From JANXLO01 sp038231295 (GTDB lineage: Bacteria > Armatimonadota > Chthonomonadetes > Chthonomonadales > Chthonomonadaceae): a stretch of 7,334 bases of DNA. Position numbers and translations under genes: made by a program. The stretch spans positions 1 to 7,334 of the forward strand of contig JBBRLP010000183.1 in assembly GCA_038231295.1 (NCBI GenBank). Reading direction: 5' to 3'. This document shows, one piece after another, positions 1-6,654 of this stretch (position 1 is its first letter; every line of letters begins with the position of its first letter). Below the pieces are notes generated by a model. It ran no database searches. It worked only from the letters and a program-made list of their open reading frames with translations, and was not told the origin of the DNA.

Positions 1-16
1 AAACGTCCTGCGGACG

Positions 17-125
17 TCTCCCTTCGCCACAAATGGTGTGAAGGGAGAAGGCAGTCCCTGTCAGCACGAACGTTTCCGAAGGAAACTCGGCCGCAGGCCA
101 TACAGCAGAGGAGTTCACTCCGCTG
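17..125. other. Cluster of adjacent hairpins, no gene
   Basis: This stretch holds no credible coding region but a series of inverted repeats. Arms 17-25 and 40-48 pair over 9 bp, with a small inner stem at 26-37. Arms 72-77 and 81-86 pair over 6 bp around a GAA loop. Arms 89-92 and 96-99 (GGCC) pair around GCA. Arms 103-106/122-125 with 110-113/118-121 form a two-part stem with a bulge. A further 5-bp arm pair lies at 4-8 and 12-16. It could be a structured RNA, the leader or tail of a gene to the left, or an intergenic repeat. I compared it by eye with tmRNA, RNase P RNA, SRP RNA and cobalamin riboswitch signatures and found no match. Confidence 0.4.
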
Positions 126-184
126 TCAGACAGAAGAATAGACCGCCTGCGTAAGGTGGGTTTATTAGAGCGTGGAGAGTCATC

Positions 185-229
185 AAAAAGCCCCCCGAAT
201 TGCCATAGACCGGCAGTTCGGGGGGCTTT
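185..229 (-). terminator. Intrinsic terminator of the DUF951-TPR operon
   Basis: Arms 187-204 and 212-229 pair over 18 positions with one mismatch, giving a GC-rich stem with six consecutive C:G pairs and a 7-nt loop. Read on the minus strand, the stem runs directly into a T-rich tract (positions 189 to 185), the normal arrangement of a Rho-independent terminator. It lies 17 nt beyond the stop codon of the TPR gene, so it ends the three-gene minus-strand unit. The plus-strand side lacks a T-run. Confidence 0.9.
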
Positions 230-245
230 GTTCGGCATAGAAATG

Positions 246-1913
246 TCAGGGCGCGGCGGTGGGTTTCGTGGGGTAGAGCGTGTCCGGGGTCAGGAAAAAA
301 CCGATGCGGTAGCGGTACTTGCGATCCAGATCGAACAGCAGTTCCATCGGGGTGGGGGAGACGGAACGGTCGAAACGGGCTTTGTCCAGGGAGCGGGCAG
401 TGTCCGTATAGCGGCGGCTCGCGCCAGGATTTCCGTTCAGCTCCCAGTAGATGCCGAGCGCGGCCAGTACATCCGGGGACTGCCGGACGCCTTCCGCCAG
501 GCCGTTGAGGGTGGTCGCAGCCTCTTTGTTGCGCTTGGTCTGGAGATAGATGAGCGCCTGCTGAAGTCGGGCATTGGCGTTCTTCGGATCGCGTTTGAGA
601 ACGAAATCGAGGAATTTTAGGGCGCGGTCGTAGCGGTCGGGCTGCTTCTCCACAGCGACACGGGCGGCGAAATCGAGGTAGGGAGCCGACTGGAAGGGCG
701 CGAGCGTCAGCGTCTTGTTCAGCGCGTCTTCCTGTTCGGTGATCTTCTGGAGAGTCATCGAGGCGGCGTAGGCGACTTCCGGGGCATCAGGCGCGGCTTT
801 CGTAGCGGCTTCGACCTCCGTGCGTGCCACGGCATACTTGCCGAGAGCGGTATCCGCATACGCAGCCACGATATGCGCGGCGGGATTGGAGCCGGAGAGA
901 TCGGGCGCGATGACGGCGCGGGCCTGCTCGTACTGGACAGAGTGCAGCAGGGCCAGAGCCTTGACGGCGTGCGCGGCGGCATCCAGTTTCCCGCCGCCGA
1001 TCTCGAAGTGGTGCAGGGTGTCAATGGCCTCTTCCGGGGTCGCGTCGTAGACCTGCGCGAGGGCATAGCGGACGACACTGCTGAGTGGCGCGGTGTCTTT
1101 CGTGGCGGATTTGCGATACTCCATCAGCGCATCGTGGTAGCGGCCCGCTGCCAGCAGGGCGTCTCCAATCGCTTCGTGAGCGGCAGGCGTGTCATCAAGG
1201 TTTTTCTTGATGACCTCTGCGGTGTGCATCTCCGCGACATTCTGGCGCAGGGTGTAGATCGAATTGAGTTCCGTGAAGAAGATCGGAGCGTTTTCCGGCA
1301 GGAGGGCGCGGCGCGTCTTGAAGCGGGCAAGATCAAGCATGGCGGTGGAACTGGTAGAGATGTTTTTGGACTTCTCCAGCGTGGTCACAGCCTTGTCCCA
1401 TTCGCCCTGCGCCGCATAGATGCCCGCCAGAACTCGGGAGCCTTCCGGGTTACCGGGATCGGCTTTCAGCGTTCGGCGGCAGTATTTCATCGCGGCGGGC
1501 AGGTCGTTGGCTTTCAGGGCATCGTCCGCCTTCTTCGCCAGCGCATCGCCGCCGAGAGCGAGTTCGTTGTCTATCATCAGGGAGAGGCTGAGTTTCTTGG
1601 TCTGCCCGTTGCCATCGAAAGCGGTCACAGCCAGCGTGTGCATTCCCTCTTTATCCGGGATAGTGTCCCAGGTGAAGACATACGGGATGCTCGGTGCGGT
1701 ATAGCGCAGTTGGTCGTCCACGTAGAATTCGACCTTGTCAATGTTGTCCGCGCTTTCAGCACGGACGGTGATTTTGGCGATGTCGTGGATGCTGTCGCCC
1801 TCTTTGACATCAAGCATCAGTTTGATGTCGGCGCGAACAGGCGCGGCGACCGTGAGCAGGCAGCAGGCGGCGAGCAGCAGGCAACAGACGAAGGCAGACA
1901 GGCGAGTTCGCAT
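246..1913 (-). CDS. Exported Ig-like domain and TPR repeat protein
   Basis: The 555-residue protein begins with a signal peptide: MRTR, a hydrophobic core at residues 7-24 and a probable cleavage site after A28 (VRA/D). An LAAC stretch at 14-17 could alternatively be read as a lipobox. Residues 29-117 resemble a bacterial Ig-like beta-sandwich (KVEFYVDDQ, then a TWDT...G.HTL.V.AFD pattern), as seen in many surface proteins. Residues 122-510 are helical repeats of TPR type, clearest at 125-183, 245-275 and 428-475. The last 45 residues are not repeat-like. TPR arrays bind proteins, and Ig-like domains often bind protein or carbohydrate, so a scaffold role outside the cytoplasmic membrane is inferred. 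The start has an AAGGG at 1924-1928, 10 nt upstream. It is the last gene of a three-gene unit and has a terminator just beyond it. No catalytic motif was seen. Confidence 0.88.
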   Translation of the reverse strand: MRTRLSAFVCCLLLAACCLLTVAAPVRADIKLMLDVKEGDSIHDIAKITVRAESADNIDKVEFYVDDQLRYTAPSIPYVFTWDTIPDKEGMHTLAVTAFDGNGQTKKLSLSLMIDNELALGGDALAKKADDALKANDLPAAMKYCRRTLKADPGNPEGSRVLAGIYAAQGEWDKAVTTLEKSKNISTSSTAMLDLARFKTRRALLPENAPIFFTELNSIYTLRQNVAEMHTAEVIKKNLDDTPAAHEAIGDALLAAGRYHDALMEYRKSATKDTAPLSSVVRYALAQVYDATPEEAIDTLHHFEIGGGKLDAAAHAVKALALLHSVQYEQARAVIAPDLSGSNPAAHIVAAYADTALGKYAVARTEVEAATKAAPDAPEVAYAASMTLQKITEQEDALNKTLTLAPFQSAPYLDFAARVAVEKQPDRYDRALKFLDFVLKRDPKNANARLQQALIYLQTKRNKEAATTLNGLAEGVRQSPDVLAALGIYWELNGNPGASRRYTDTARSLDKARFDRSVSPTPMELLFDLDRKYRYRIGFFLTPDTLYPTKPTAAP

Positions 1914-1987
1914 GATAGAGTTACCCTTATCGAGTCCCGAGTGATTGGATTAGTTTCTGCATAAGCGGCGACATGGCCTTGCGGCGG

Positions 1988-3427
1988 TCACCAGGCGCGG
2001 AGGCGCAGATGGGCCGGAGCGCCGGAGACGAAATAGGAGACATCACCTCCGAAACGATTTGCCGGAATCGCGCTCCCCGCCGGGCAGCGCAGACGGAACG
2101 CGGCCCGCACCGACTGACCGGGATGGACCGCCCCGAAATAGGCGGGATCGTCCGGTTCGCACACGACACCGGCAGGCAGGGAGGCGGTATCGAGGCCAAG
2201 TTTGACCATACTCGCGCTCTGATTGCCCAGATTCGTCAGCGACATGGTGACGAGTAGACTATGCGACGGGGGCGGCGTATTGGCGACAGGAGAGGCGTTG
2301 GTCGCAGGCGCAGTTTCACTCTCCGTGATGGCGATCTGCGGCACGAACTCCAGCAGGGTCGCGCTGGTCTCGGCGAGTGCATCGGTCAGCCGTTCCAGAG
2401 CGCCCATCAGGGCCGCTCCCTGCTTGGCATTGACGTTGTGCCGCTGCTGATAGTTGCGCTGCATAGACTGCACCTGCGCGGTCACAAGCAGCAAACGGTG
2501 GATGCCGGACAACCGGGCGCTTGCACTTTTACCGTTGCCGGGCGAGAGACTGCCGCGTACGCCATCCGCCTCCTCCAGGATATGGCGCAGTCGCCGGGCG
2601 GGGCCGGGCGAGTCGAGCGCCATCTCGTGCAGGCGATCATAGGTCTCGTTCAGCGCAGCGCGTGCCGCCTGCGAGACATCGGTATAGCGATACAGGCAGA
2701 CCTGACCGGGCAGCAGGGTACACCGTTTGCGAATGACAGCGGCGGTAGTGAACGTCGGTCCCTGTAATCGCTCCAACTGCGCGGCAGGAAGGGGATGGGC
2801 CATTGCCTCGGCCTGGCTTACGGCGGCAGCGGTTTGCAGGGTTGCGCCGGACATCTCCGTGCGCTGCGTTGCCTCGGCCATCAGGTTCGGCGGCGAGAAC
2901 GTCAGGCGTTCACATCTATAGACGCCGCGAGGCAGGCGAATTTGCACCCGCAACTGCTTTTTTTCTGTTGATCTGTTGACCAGACAGAGGGTCATCCCCT
3001 GCGCCGAATGCACCGCGCCTGTCAGCAGTGCTGTGTCTGGTGCGGCAGTCACCGGGGCGGGAATGGTCGCCAGTCGTCCCCACACCTGCCAGGCAGGCGG
3101 CCCTGCCGGGCTGTCTCCCACAGGCGCGGGGTCTGACGACGGCGCAATACGGGCTATCGCCTCTTCCAGAGTGCGGAGTGCATTCGGGTCTTCCGGCGCG
3201 TTTTGTGTGGCATCGGTATGAATGTCAAGGAACGCAGGTTCGGCAGGAGGTTCGCCCTGATATTTCGCAGGGGTCACTGCCAGTGACTTCCGGGAGTGGC
3301 TGTCCGGCGGAAAGTGCGGGGAGCGCTGGCCCATCCAGAGGCCGCACACCACCAGCGCACCGACCACGGCGCTCCCGCCCTGCACACCACGCCGTAAGAC
3401 GCGGGAGCGCGGAGGGTTCTGATTCAT
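1988..3427 (-). CDS. Membrane-anchored protein of unknown function
   Basis: I do not recognise this 479-residue protein. It starts with a basic segment (RSRVLRRG, residues 7-14) and a single hydrophobic stretch at 18-32, without an obvious cleavage site, so an N-terminal membrane anchor with the bulk outside is likely. Residues 36-130 are Pro/Ala-rich and low in complexity. Residues 133-250 contain beta-type sequence (TLCLVNRSTEKKQLRVQI). Residues 252-365 look helical and may form coiled coil. After a Pro/Thr/Ala linker (370-388), residues 389-479 form a beta-rich module (SLTNLGNQSASMVKLGL...HPGQSVRAAFRL) reminiscent of NEW3 or CARDB-type adhesion modules; this likeness is by eye only. The start codon lies 3 nt after the DUF951 stop, with GGAG within the end of that gene as a possible ribosome site, so the two are probably co-transcribed and perhaps translationally coupled. 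Confidence 0.8.
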   Translation of the reverse strand: MNQNPPRSRVLRRGVQGGSAVVGALVVCGLWMGQRSPHFPPDSHSRKSLAVTPAKYQGEPPAEPAFLDIHTDATQNAPEDPNALRTLEEAIARIAPSSDPAPVGDSPAGPPAWQVWGRLATIPAPVTAAPDTALLTGAVHSAQGMTLCLVNRSTEKKQLRVQIRLPRGVYRCERLTFSPPNLMAEATQRTEMSGATLQTAAAVSQAEAMAHPLPAAQLERLQGPTFTTAAVIRKRCTLLPGQVCLYRYTDVSQAARAALNETYDRLHEMALDSPGPARRLRHILEEADGVRGSLSPGNGKSASARLSGIHRLLLVTAQVQSMQRNYQQRHNVNAKQGAALMGALERLTDALAETSATLLEFVPQIAITESETAPATNASPVANTPPPSHSLLVTMSLTNLGNQSASMVKLGLDTASLPAGVVCEPDDPAYFGAVHPGQSVRAAFRLRCPAGSAIPANRFGGDVSYFVSGAPAHLRLRAW

Positions 3428-3430
3428 CTG

Positions 3431-3655
3431 TTATAGGTCTCCCGTGGAGGCGCCTTCCGAGGGGGCAGGGTCTACAATCTGCCGAACGCGGCGTTCAAAA
3501 TCCTCGCGTTCCAGCATCACCCGCCGCCCACATCCGCCACACACCATGCCGATATCGGCTCCGGTGCGTGTCACCGTCCACTCGTCGCTGCCGCAGGGGT
3601 GCTGCTTCCGCAGGCGCACCCGCATTCCGACCGCGACGGTCATCACTTGCTTCAT
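3431..3655 (-). CDS. DUF951 family small zinc-ribbon-like protein
   Basis: The 74-residue product carries the full DUF951 signature: HPCGSDEW at 19-26, a TGADIGMVC segment at 31-39 and CGGCGRRVML at 39-48, followed by FERRV. Three cysteines (C21, C39, C42) and H19 could make a small metal site; metal binding is inferred, not shown. Family members are usually about 60-75 residues, so this one is full length, with a short extra acidic tail (residues 62-74). The biochemical role of DUF951 is not established to my knowledge. It is the first gene of the minus-strand unit, 3 nt ahead of the membrane-anchored protein and 37 nt downstream of a TATAAT box. The ribosome site is weak (AAGTGA about 4 nt before ATG), and an ATG at codon 5 is an alternative start. 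Confidence 0.93.
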   Translation of the reverse strand: MKQVMTVAVGMRVRLRKQHPCGSDEWTVTRTGADIGMVCGGCGRRVMLEREDFERRVRQIVDPAPSEGASTGDL

Positions 3656-3692
3656 GGCGTCACTTTGTCTCGCTTTACTAGCGTATCCTCTT

Positions 3693-3701
3693 ATTATACC
3701 A
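3693..3701 (-). promoter_or_regulatory. Extended -10 promoter for the DUF951 operon
   Basis: On the minus strand this reads TGGTATAAT: a perfect TATAAT hexamer (3693-3698) preceded by TGN, the extended -10 motif. The -35 region is poor (TTTCCT with an 18-nt spacer, or TTCCTT with 17), which the extended -10 can offset. Transcription would start near 3686, giving a leader of about 30 nt before the DUF951 start at 3655. Confidence 0.7.
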
Positions 3702-3741
3702 CTTCGTGCGTGAACAAGGAAAATGGGGGTGTCGAGACGAA

Positions 3742-3770
3742 TTGTCAGGTATCTCAGAGAGGGACACTAT
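3742..3770 (+). promoter_or_regulatory. Likely sigma70 promoter of the oxidoreductase gene
   Basis: TTGTCA at 3742-3747 (5 of 6 to the -35 consensus) is followed after exactly 17 nt by CACTAT at 3765-3770 (3 of 6 to the -10 consensus). Initiation near 3777 would give a leader of about 38 nt before the ATG at 3815. It faces away from the DUF951 operon promoter, so the 159-nt gap is a divergent control region. Confidence 0.5.
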
Positions 3771-3801
3771 GCGGGAGTACCGGCAGGGCGTCCAGGAGAA
3801 G

Positions 3802-3806
3802 AGGAG
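3802..3806 (+). promoter_or_regulatory. Ribosome binding site fixing the start at 3815
   Basis: AGGAG at 3802-3806 sits 8 nt before ATG 3815 in a purine-rich stretch. The open frame extends further upstream to about 3599, but that part runs antisense to DUF951 and has no ribosome site. The twin-arginine motif falls right after ATG 3815, which confirms this start. Confidence 0.85.
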
Positions 3807-3814
3807 AAGCAGAG

Positions 3815-5149
3815 ATGACCAATGATCAGAGCAGGCGCGACTTTTTGCGGACAACCGCCGTGACCGCCTTCGGCGTCTGGGCGGGAACGGAAGCGCAGGG
3901 GCAGGCGAAACCCAAATCTGCCAACGAACAACTCAGTTTTGCCTGTATCGGCGTGGGCGGCAAGGGCGACAGCGATTCCAGCGATGCGGGGCGATTCGGC
4001 AATGTCATCGCGATCTGTGATGTTGACGAGAACACCCTCAATCGCAAAGGCCAGCAGTTCCCGAAAGCCAAGAAGTACGCTGACTACCGCAAAATGTACG
4101 ACGAGATGGGCAAGGAGTTCGACGGTGTCACCGTCAGTACCCCCGACCACTCCCATGGCCCCGCGACCGCAATGGCCCTGCACATGGGCAAAGCCTGCTA
4201 CACGCAGAAGCCGCTCGCGCACAGCATCTATGAGTGCCGACAATTGGGGATGCTCGCCCGCAAGATGAAGGTCGCGACCCAGATGGGCAACCAGGGAACG
4301 GCCGACAATACCCTTCGCAGCAATGCCTACAAGATACGAGCGGGCGCTCTCGGCAAAGTGACGTCCGTTCACGTCTGGACAAACCGCCCGATCTGGCCGC
4401 AGGGAATTGACCGTCCTGCTGAGAAGCCCGTTCCCGCCAACCTGAACTGGGACCTGTGGATCGGCCCGGCGAAGATGCGCCCCTACGGCGACGGCTACCA
4501 TACCTTCGCATGGCGCGGCTTCTGGGACTTCGGCACTGGCGCCCTAGGCGATATGGCCTGCCATACGGTCAATATGCCCTTCATGGCCCTCGACCTGCGG
4601 AATCCCGTCTCCGTCGTCGCCACTTCCTCCGGCACCAACCACGACAGCTACCCGAAATCCGCGAAGATTACGTTTGAATTCGCGGCGAACAAAGATCGTC
4701 CGGCGGTGACGATGGTCTGGTATGAGGGCGGCAACCTTCCGCCCAAAGAGTTGATTCCCGCCGAACTGCTGCCGGAAGACGGCAAAGTGCCTTCCAGCGG
4801 TTCGCTCGTAATCGGGGATAAGGGCGTCCTCTATACGCCCGGAGACAGCGGCAGCGGCGGTCATATCATCGGCGGCGTGGATGTGGGCAGCGTCAAGTAC
4901 CCGGTATCGCCTGGTCACTGGGAGGAGTTTGTTCGCGCCATCCGGGGCGGGGAACCCGCCATGTCCAATTTCCCGGACTACGCTTCCGAACTCGCCGAGA
5001 CGATTCTGCTCGGCAATCTGGCCGTCTGGGCGGAGGGCGATAAGGTCGAGTGGGACGCGAAGAACATGAAGGTCAAGAACGGCAACGCGGTCGCCGACAA
5101 GGTCGCGCACATCATCAAACCGACGTACCGCTCCGGCTATAGCCTCTGA
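3815..5149 (+). CDS. Tat-exported Gfo/Idh/MocA family oxidoreductase
   Basis: The 444-residue protein opens with a twin-arginine signal, SRRDFLRTTA at residues 6-15, then a hydrophobic stretch and a likely cleavage after AQGQA (residue 31), so it is exported folded across the cytoplasmic membrane. Residues 39-135 form the Rossmann NAD(P)-binding domain, with GVGGKG at 46-51, an acidic ICDVD at 67-71 and STPDHSH at 108-114. QKPL at 131-134 takes the place of the family's usual EKP motif and keeps the lysine. The C-terminal substrate domain includes WDLWIGP (212-218) and GDMACH (245-250). Relatives oxidise or isomerise sugars or cleave glycosides (GH109-like) with tightly bound NAD; the substrate here cannot be named. 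The gene stands alone, with its own promoter and terminator. Tat-exported members are common in Planctomycetota, Verrucomicrobiota, Bacteroidota and Armatimonadota. Confidence 0.93.
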   Translation: MTNDQSRRDFLRTTAVTAFGVWAGTEAQGQAKPKSANEQLSFACIGVGGKGDSDSSDAGRFGNVIAICDVDENTLNRKGQQFPKAKKYADYRKMYDEMGKEFDGVTVSTPDHSHGPATAMALHMGKACYTQKPLAHSIYECRQLGMLARKMKVATQMGNQGTADNTLRSNAYKIRAGALGKVTSVHVWTNRPIWPQGIDRPAEKPVPANLNWDLWIGPAKMRPYGDGYHTFAWRGFWDFGTGALGDMACHTVNMPFMALDLRNPVSVVATSSGTNHDSYPKSAKITFEFAANKDRPAVTMVWYEGGNLPPKELIPAELLPEDGKVPSSGSLVIGDKGVLYTPGDSGSGGHIIGGVDVGSVKYPVSPGHWEEFVRAIRGGEPAMSNFPDYASELAETILLGNLAVWAEGDKVEWDAKNMKVKNGNAVADKVAHIIKPTYRSGYSL

Positions 5150-5178
5150 CCGAACGTCTCTACTGTACAGAGATAGAA

Positions 5179-5214
5179 AAAGGGATGCCCTTCCGTGGGC
5201 ATCCCTTTGATTTT
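5179..5214 (+). terminator. Intrinsic terminator after the oxidoreductase
   Basis: Arms 5179-5190 and 5197-5208 pair perfectly over 12 bp (AAAGGGATGCCC with its complement) around a 6-nt loop, followed by a T-rich tract to 5214. It starts 30 nt after the stop codon at 5149. The A-run on the left arm could let it act in the opposite direction too. Confidence 0.9.
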
Positions 5215-5229
5215 GGGGAACAAACAGAA

Positions 5230-5251
5230 TGTCCGCTCCGTCTTGCGGACA
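5230..5251. repeat. Inverted repeat upstream of the glycine-zipper gene
   Basis: TGTCCGC at 5230-5236 and GCGGACA at 5245-5251 are perfect 7-bp arms around an 8-nt spacer. The motif CAGAATG appears directly before the left arm and again at the end of the right arm. It sits about 60 nt before the ATG at 5309, so it could be an operator or a hairpin in the leader. No confident promoter hexamers were found around it. Confidence 0.45.
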
Positions 5252-5308
5252 GAATGGCTCGTACAGCATTGAAAACGCAAATCTCATCAAAGACAAAGGA
5301 CAACGATA

Positions 5309-5767
5309 ATGTCAGAATCACGCACACAGAACGAAATTGACAACGCGGCGAACAACGCCTCCAACCGCGACACGAAAATCGGAACGGAACTCGGCGGAGC
5401 CGGTGGCGCGGTCACCGGAGCGGTTGCAGGTTCGGTCGCTGGCCCGGTTGGCACGATTATTGGGGCGGTCGTCGGCGGCATCGCCGGTGCGGTCGCGAGC
5501 GGCGCGGCCGTTCATGCGGTGGATAAAGTGGATGACGACGATACCATCACCGGCATCGGCCATCATACCGCTCATGTGGTCGGAACCGCCGCAGAGAACG
5601 TCAAAAACGACGTCAATAACGCGCTTCCCGGCAACAAAGTCCCCGGCATCCAGACCGGCGGTCACGACGTTGACGGCACCCCGGACTCACGTGGCATCAC
5701 CGAGAAGGTGGCCGACGCGGTGACCGGCGATAACATTGACGACAAGACGGGCAAACCCGTCAACTGA
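5309..5767 (+). CDS. Glycine-zipper protein
   Basis: The 152-residue protein has no signal peptide. A polar N-terminus rich in Asn and Asp (residues 1-27) leads into a glycine-zipper segment at 28-66, with repeated G...G spacing (LGGAGGAVTGAVAG onward) interrupted by a proline at 46. This suggests two small-residue helices that pack as a hairpin in or on a membrane. The remaining half (70-152) is polar and charged, with DDDD at 75-78 and many Gly/Asp turns, and is probably flexible. Glycine-zipper proteins of this kind are found as stress or envelope-associated proteins; no specific function can be assigned. AAAGGA at 5295-5300, 8 nt ahead of ATG, supports the start. The gene is single, with a terminator after it. 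Confidence 0.85.
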   Translation: MSESRTQNEIDNAANNASNRDTKIGTELGGAGGAVTGAVAGSVAGPVGTIIGAVVGGIAGAVASGAAVHAVDKVDDDDTITGIGHHTAHVVGTAAENVKNDVNNALPGNKVPGIQTGGHDVDGTPDSRGITEKVADAVTGDNIDDKTGKPVN

Positions 5768-5786
5768 GCGGTATAGCCTTGCCCTT

Positions 5787-5828
5787 AGCCCCCTCCTCCC
5801 CAATGCGGGAGAAGGGGGCTTCTTTTGT
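5787..5828 (+). terminator. Intrinsic terminator after the glycine-zipper gene
   Basis: AGCCCCCT at 5787-5794 pairs with AGGGGGCT at 5813-5820, with an inner CTCCC/GGGAG stem (5796-5800 and 5807-5811) and a CAATGC loop. The T-rich tract TCTTTTGT follows. It lies between convergent genes. The minus-strand side lacks a T-run, so it serves the plus strand. Confidence 0.85.
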
Positions 5829-5833
5829 TTCTC

Positions 5834-6364
5834 TCACCCCATTGCGCCCTGAATGATTTTGGCGCTGCCTGTGACTTCGGTCAGCCGTTCGGGGCGGCCG
5901 TTGTGTTCGAAGTAAAGATTATCGTGGTTCAGACCGAGCAGGTGGAGAATGGTGGCATGGAGGTCTTTGACAGGGTGCGGGTCTACAGCAGCACGCAGGC
6001 CGATTTCGTCGGTTTCACCGACGCTCTGACCGCCCTTCGCACCGCCGCCCGCCATCCAGATGGTGAAGCCATAGGGGTTATGGTTGCGGCCCTGATCGCC
6101 CTGCATCATCGGGGTGCGCCCGAACTCCGCCGCCCAGATCACCAGCGTGTCCTCCAGCATCCCTCGCTGTTTCAGGTCCGTCAGGAGTCCTGAAAAGCCC
6201 TGGGCTTTGCCAACCTCTATCACTTCTCCCGCCTGTACAAACGGTAACCGGAAACTCTCCTTCAGCACTGCGTGGCCTCCCCGCCAGAAACCGCTTTCAG
6301 GCAGAGCGGGAATCAGAACGTTGAAAGGATGCCTGGAAGAGGCCCAAATGTGAAGAGAATACAC
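5834..6364 (-). pseudogene. DUF1501 protein, C-terminal remnant
   Basis: From about residue 55 this frame matches the C-terminal third of DUF1501 proteins (alkaline-phosphatase-like fold, usually about 400-480 residues and often Tat-exported). Visible landmarks are GFSGLLTDLKQRG (56-68), AEFGRTP (79-85), NHNPYGFT (94-101), DLHATILHLLGL (134-145) and NGRPERLT (155-162), up to a normal C-terminus. The first 54 residues do not look like DUF1501, and about 300 N-terminal residues are missing, including the signal peptide. The only start is a GTG at 6364 without a clear ribosome site. Homology fades at about 6208, exactly at a palindrome (6194-6208). I read it as a truncated, probably non-functional gene. 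The intact family often pairs with DUF1549/DUF1553 proteins; none are present here. Confidence 0.8.
6194..6208. repeat. Short palindrome at the DUF1501 homology break
   Basis: AAAGCCC at 6194-6200 and GGGCTTT at 6202-6208 are perfect arms around one base. On the minus strand it encodes the KAQG junction where recognisable DUF1501 sequence begins, so it may mark the recombination point. Confidence 0.45.
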
Positions 6365-6557
6365 TTAACGATATTAAAGACGGCGCAACATGACCTAACG
6401 ATTTTCAAGAACATAAAGGGAACCAAGGCGGTCGAAACGATAGTCTGAGGGTCAATCTAAAAGGGGAATCTATTGTATTGGATCCACAGAGTATCCAGTA
6501 CAACAGCCGATGCAGTACGGAAACATACCTGGCCAAAATATGGATATATAACATCTA

Positions 6558-6586
6558 TTGACTTATTCCAAACAACGCGGTACAAT
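6558..6586 (+). promoter_or_regulatory. Near-consensus sigma70 promoter
   Basis: TTGACT at 6558-6563 and TACAAT at 6581-6586 are separated by exactly 17 nt; each hexamer matches the consensus at 5 of 6 positions. It is the strongest promoter-like sequence in the window. Transcription would begin near 6593 and run rightwards through the palindrome and the MITE to the KatG fragment, a leader of about 330 nt. It may be the original katG promoter, now separated by the insertion, or the promoter of an unrecognised RNA. Confidence 0.65.
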
Positions 6587-6642
6587 CTCACTGCTTGGTA
6601 TTGTCCGAACGAGTGGGCACAATGTCCTCGAATGAAATGGCA

Positions 6643-6654
6643 CTATTCGAATAG
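6643..6654. repeat. 12-bp perfect palindrome downstream of the promoter
   Basis: CTATTCGAATAG is a perfect 12-bp dyad, about 50 nt after the predicted start of transcription. Its place between promoter and KatG fragment would suit a repressor operator. It does not match a PerR box, and I could not tie it to a known regulator. Confidence 0.35.

Noticed and set aside
165..173. TTAGAGCGT, like the left end of the MITE with its target base triplet
   Set aside because: The match stops after 9 bp and no partner end is found nearby; probably chance.
1..180. Possible RNase P RNA, tmRNA or riboswitch
   Set aside because: None of the conserved core sequences of these RNAs could be found by eye; only generic hairpins remain.
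873..1964. Long open frame (363 codons) on the plus strand
   Set aside because: It lies antisense across the TPR gene, has no domain-like sequence, and arises from GC-rich codon bias on the other strand.
3599..3814. Upstream extension of the oxidoreductase frame
   Set aside because: It overlaps DUF951 and its promoter in antisense. The Tat motif and ribosome site both place the start at 3815.
3767..5296. Two long minus-strand open frames (244 and 250 codons) opposite the oxidoreductase
   Set aside because: They are antisense to a clear Gfo/Idh/MocA gene and resemble no family. The second also runs through the terminator hairpin.
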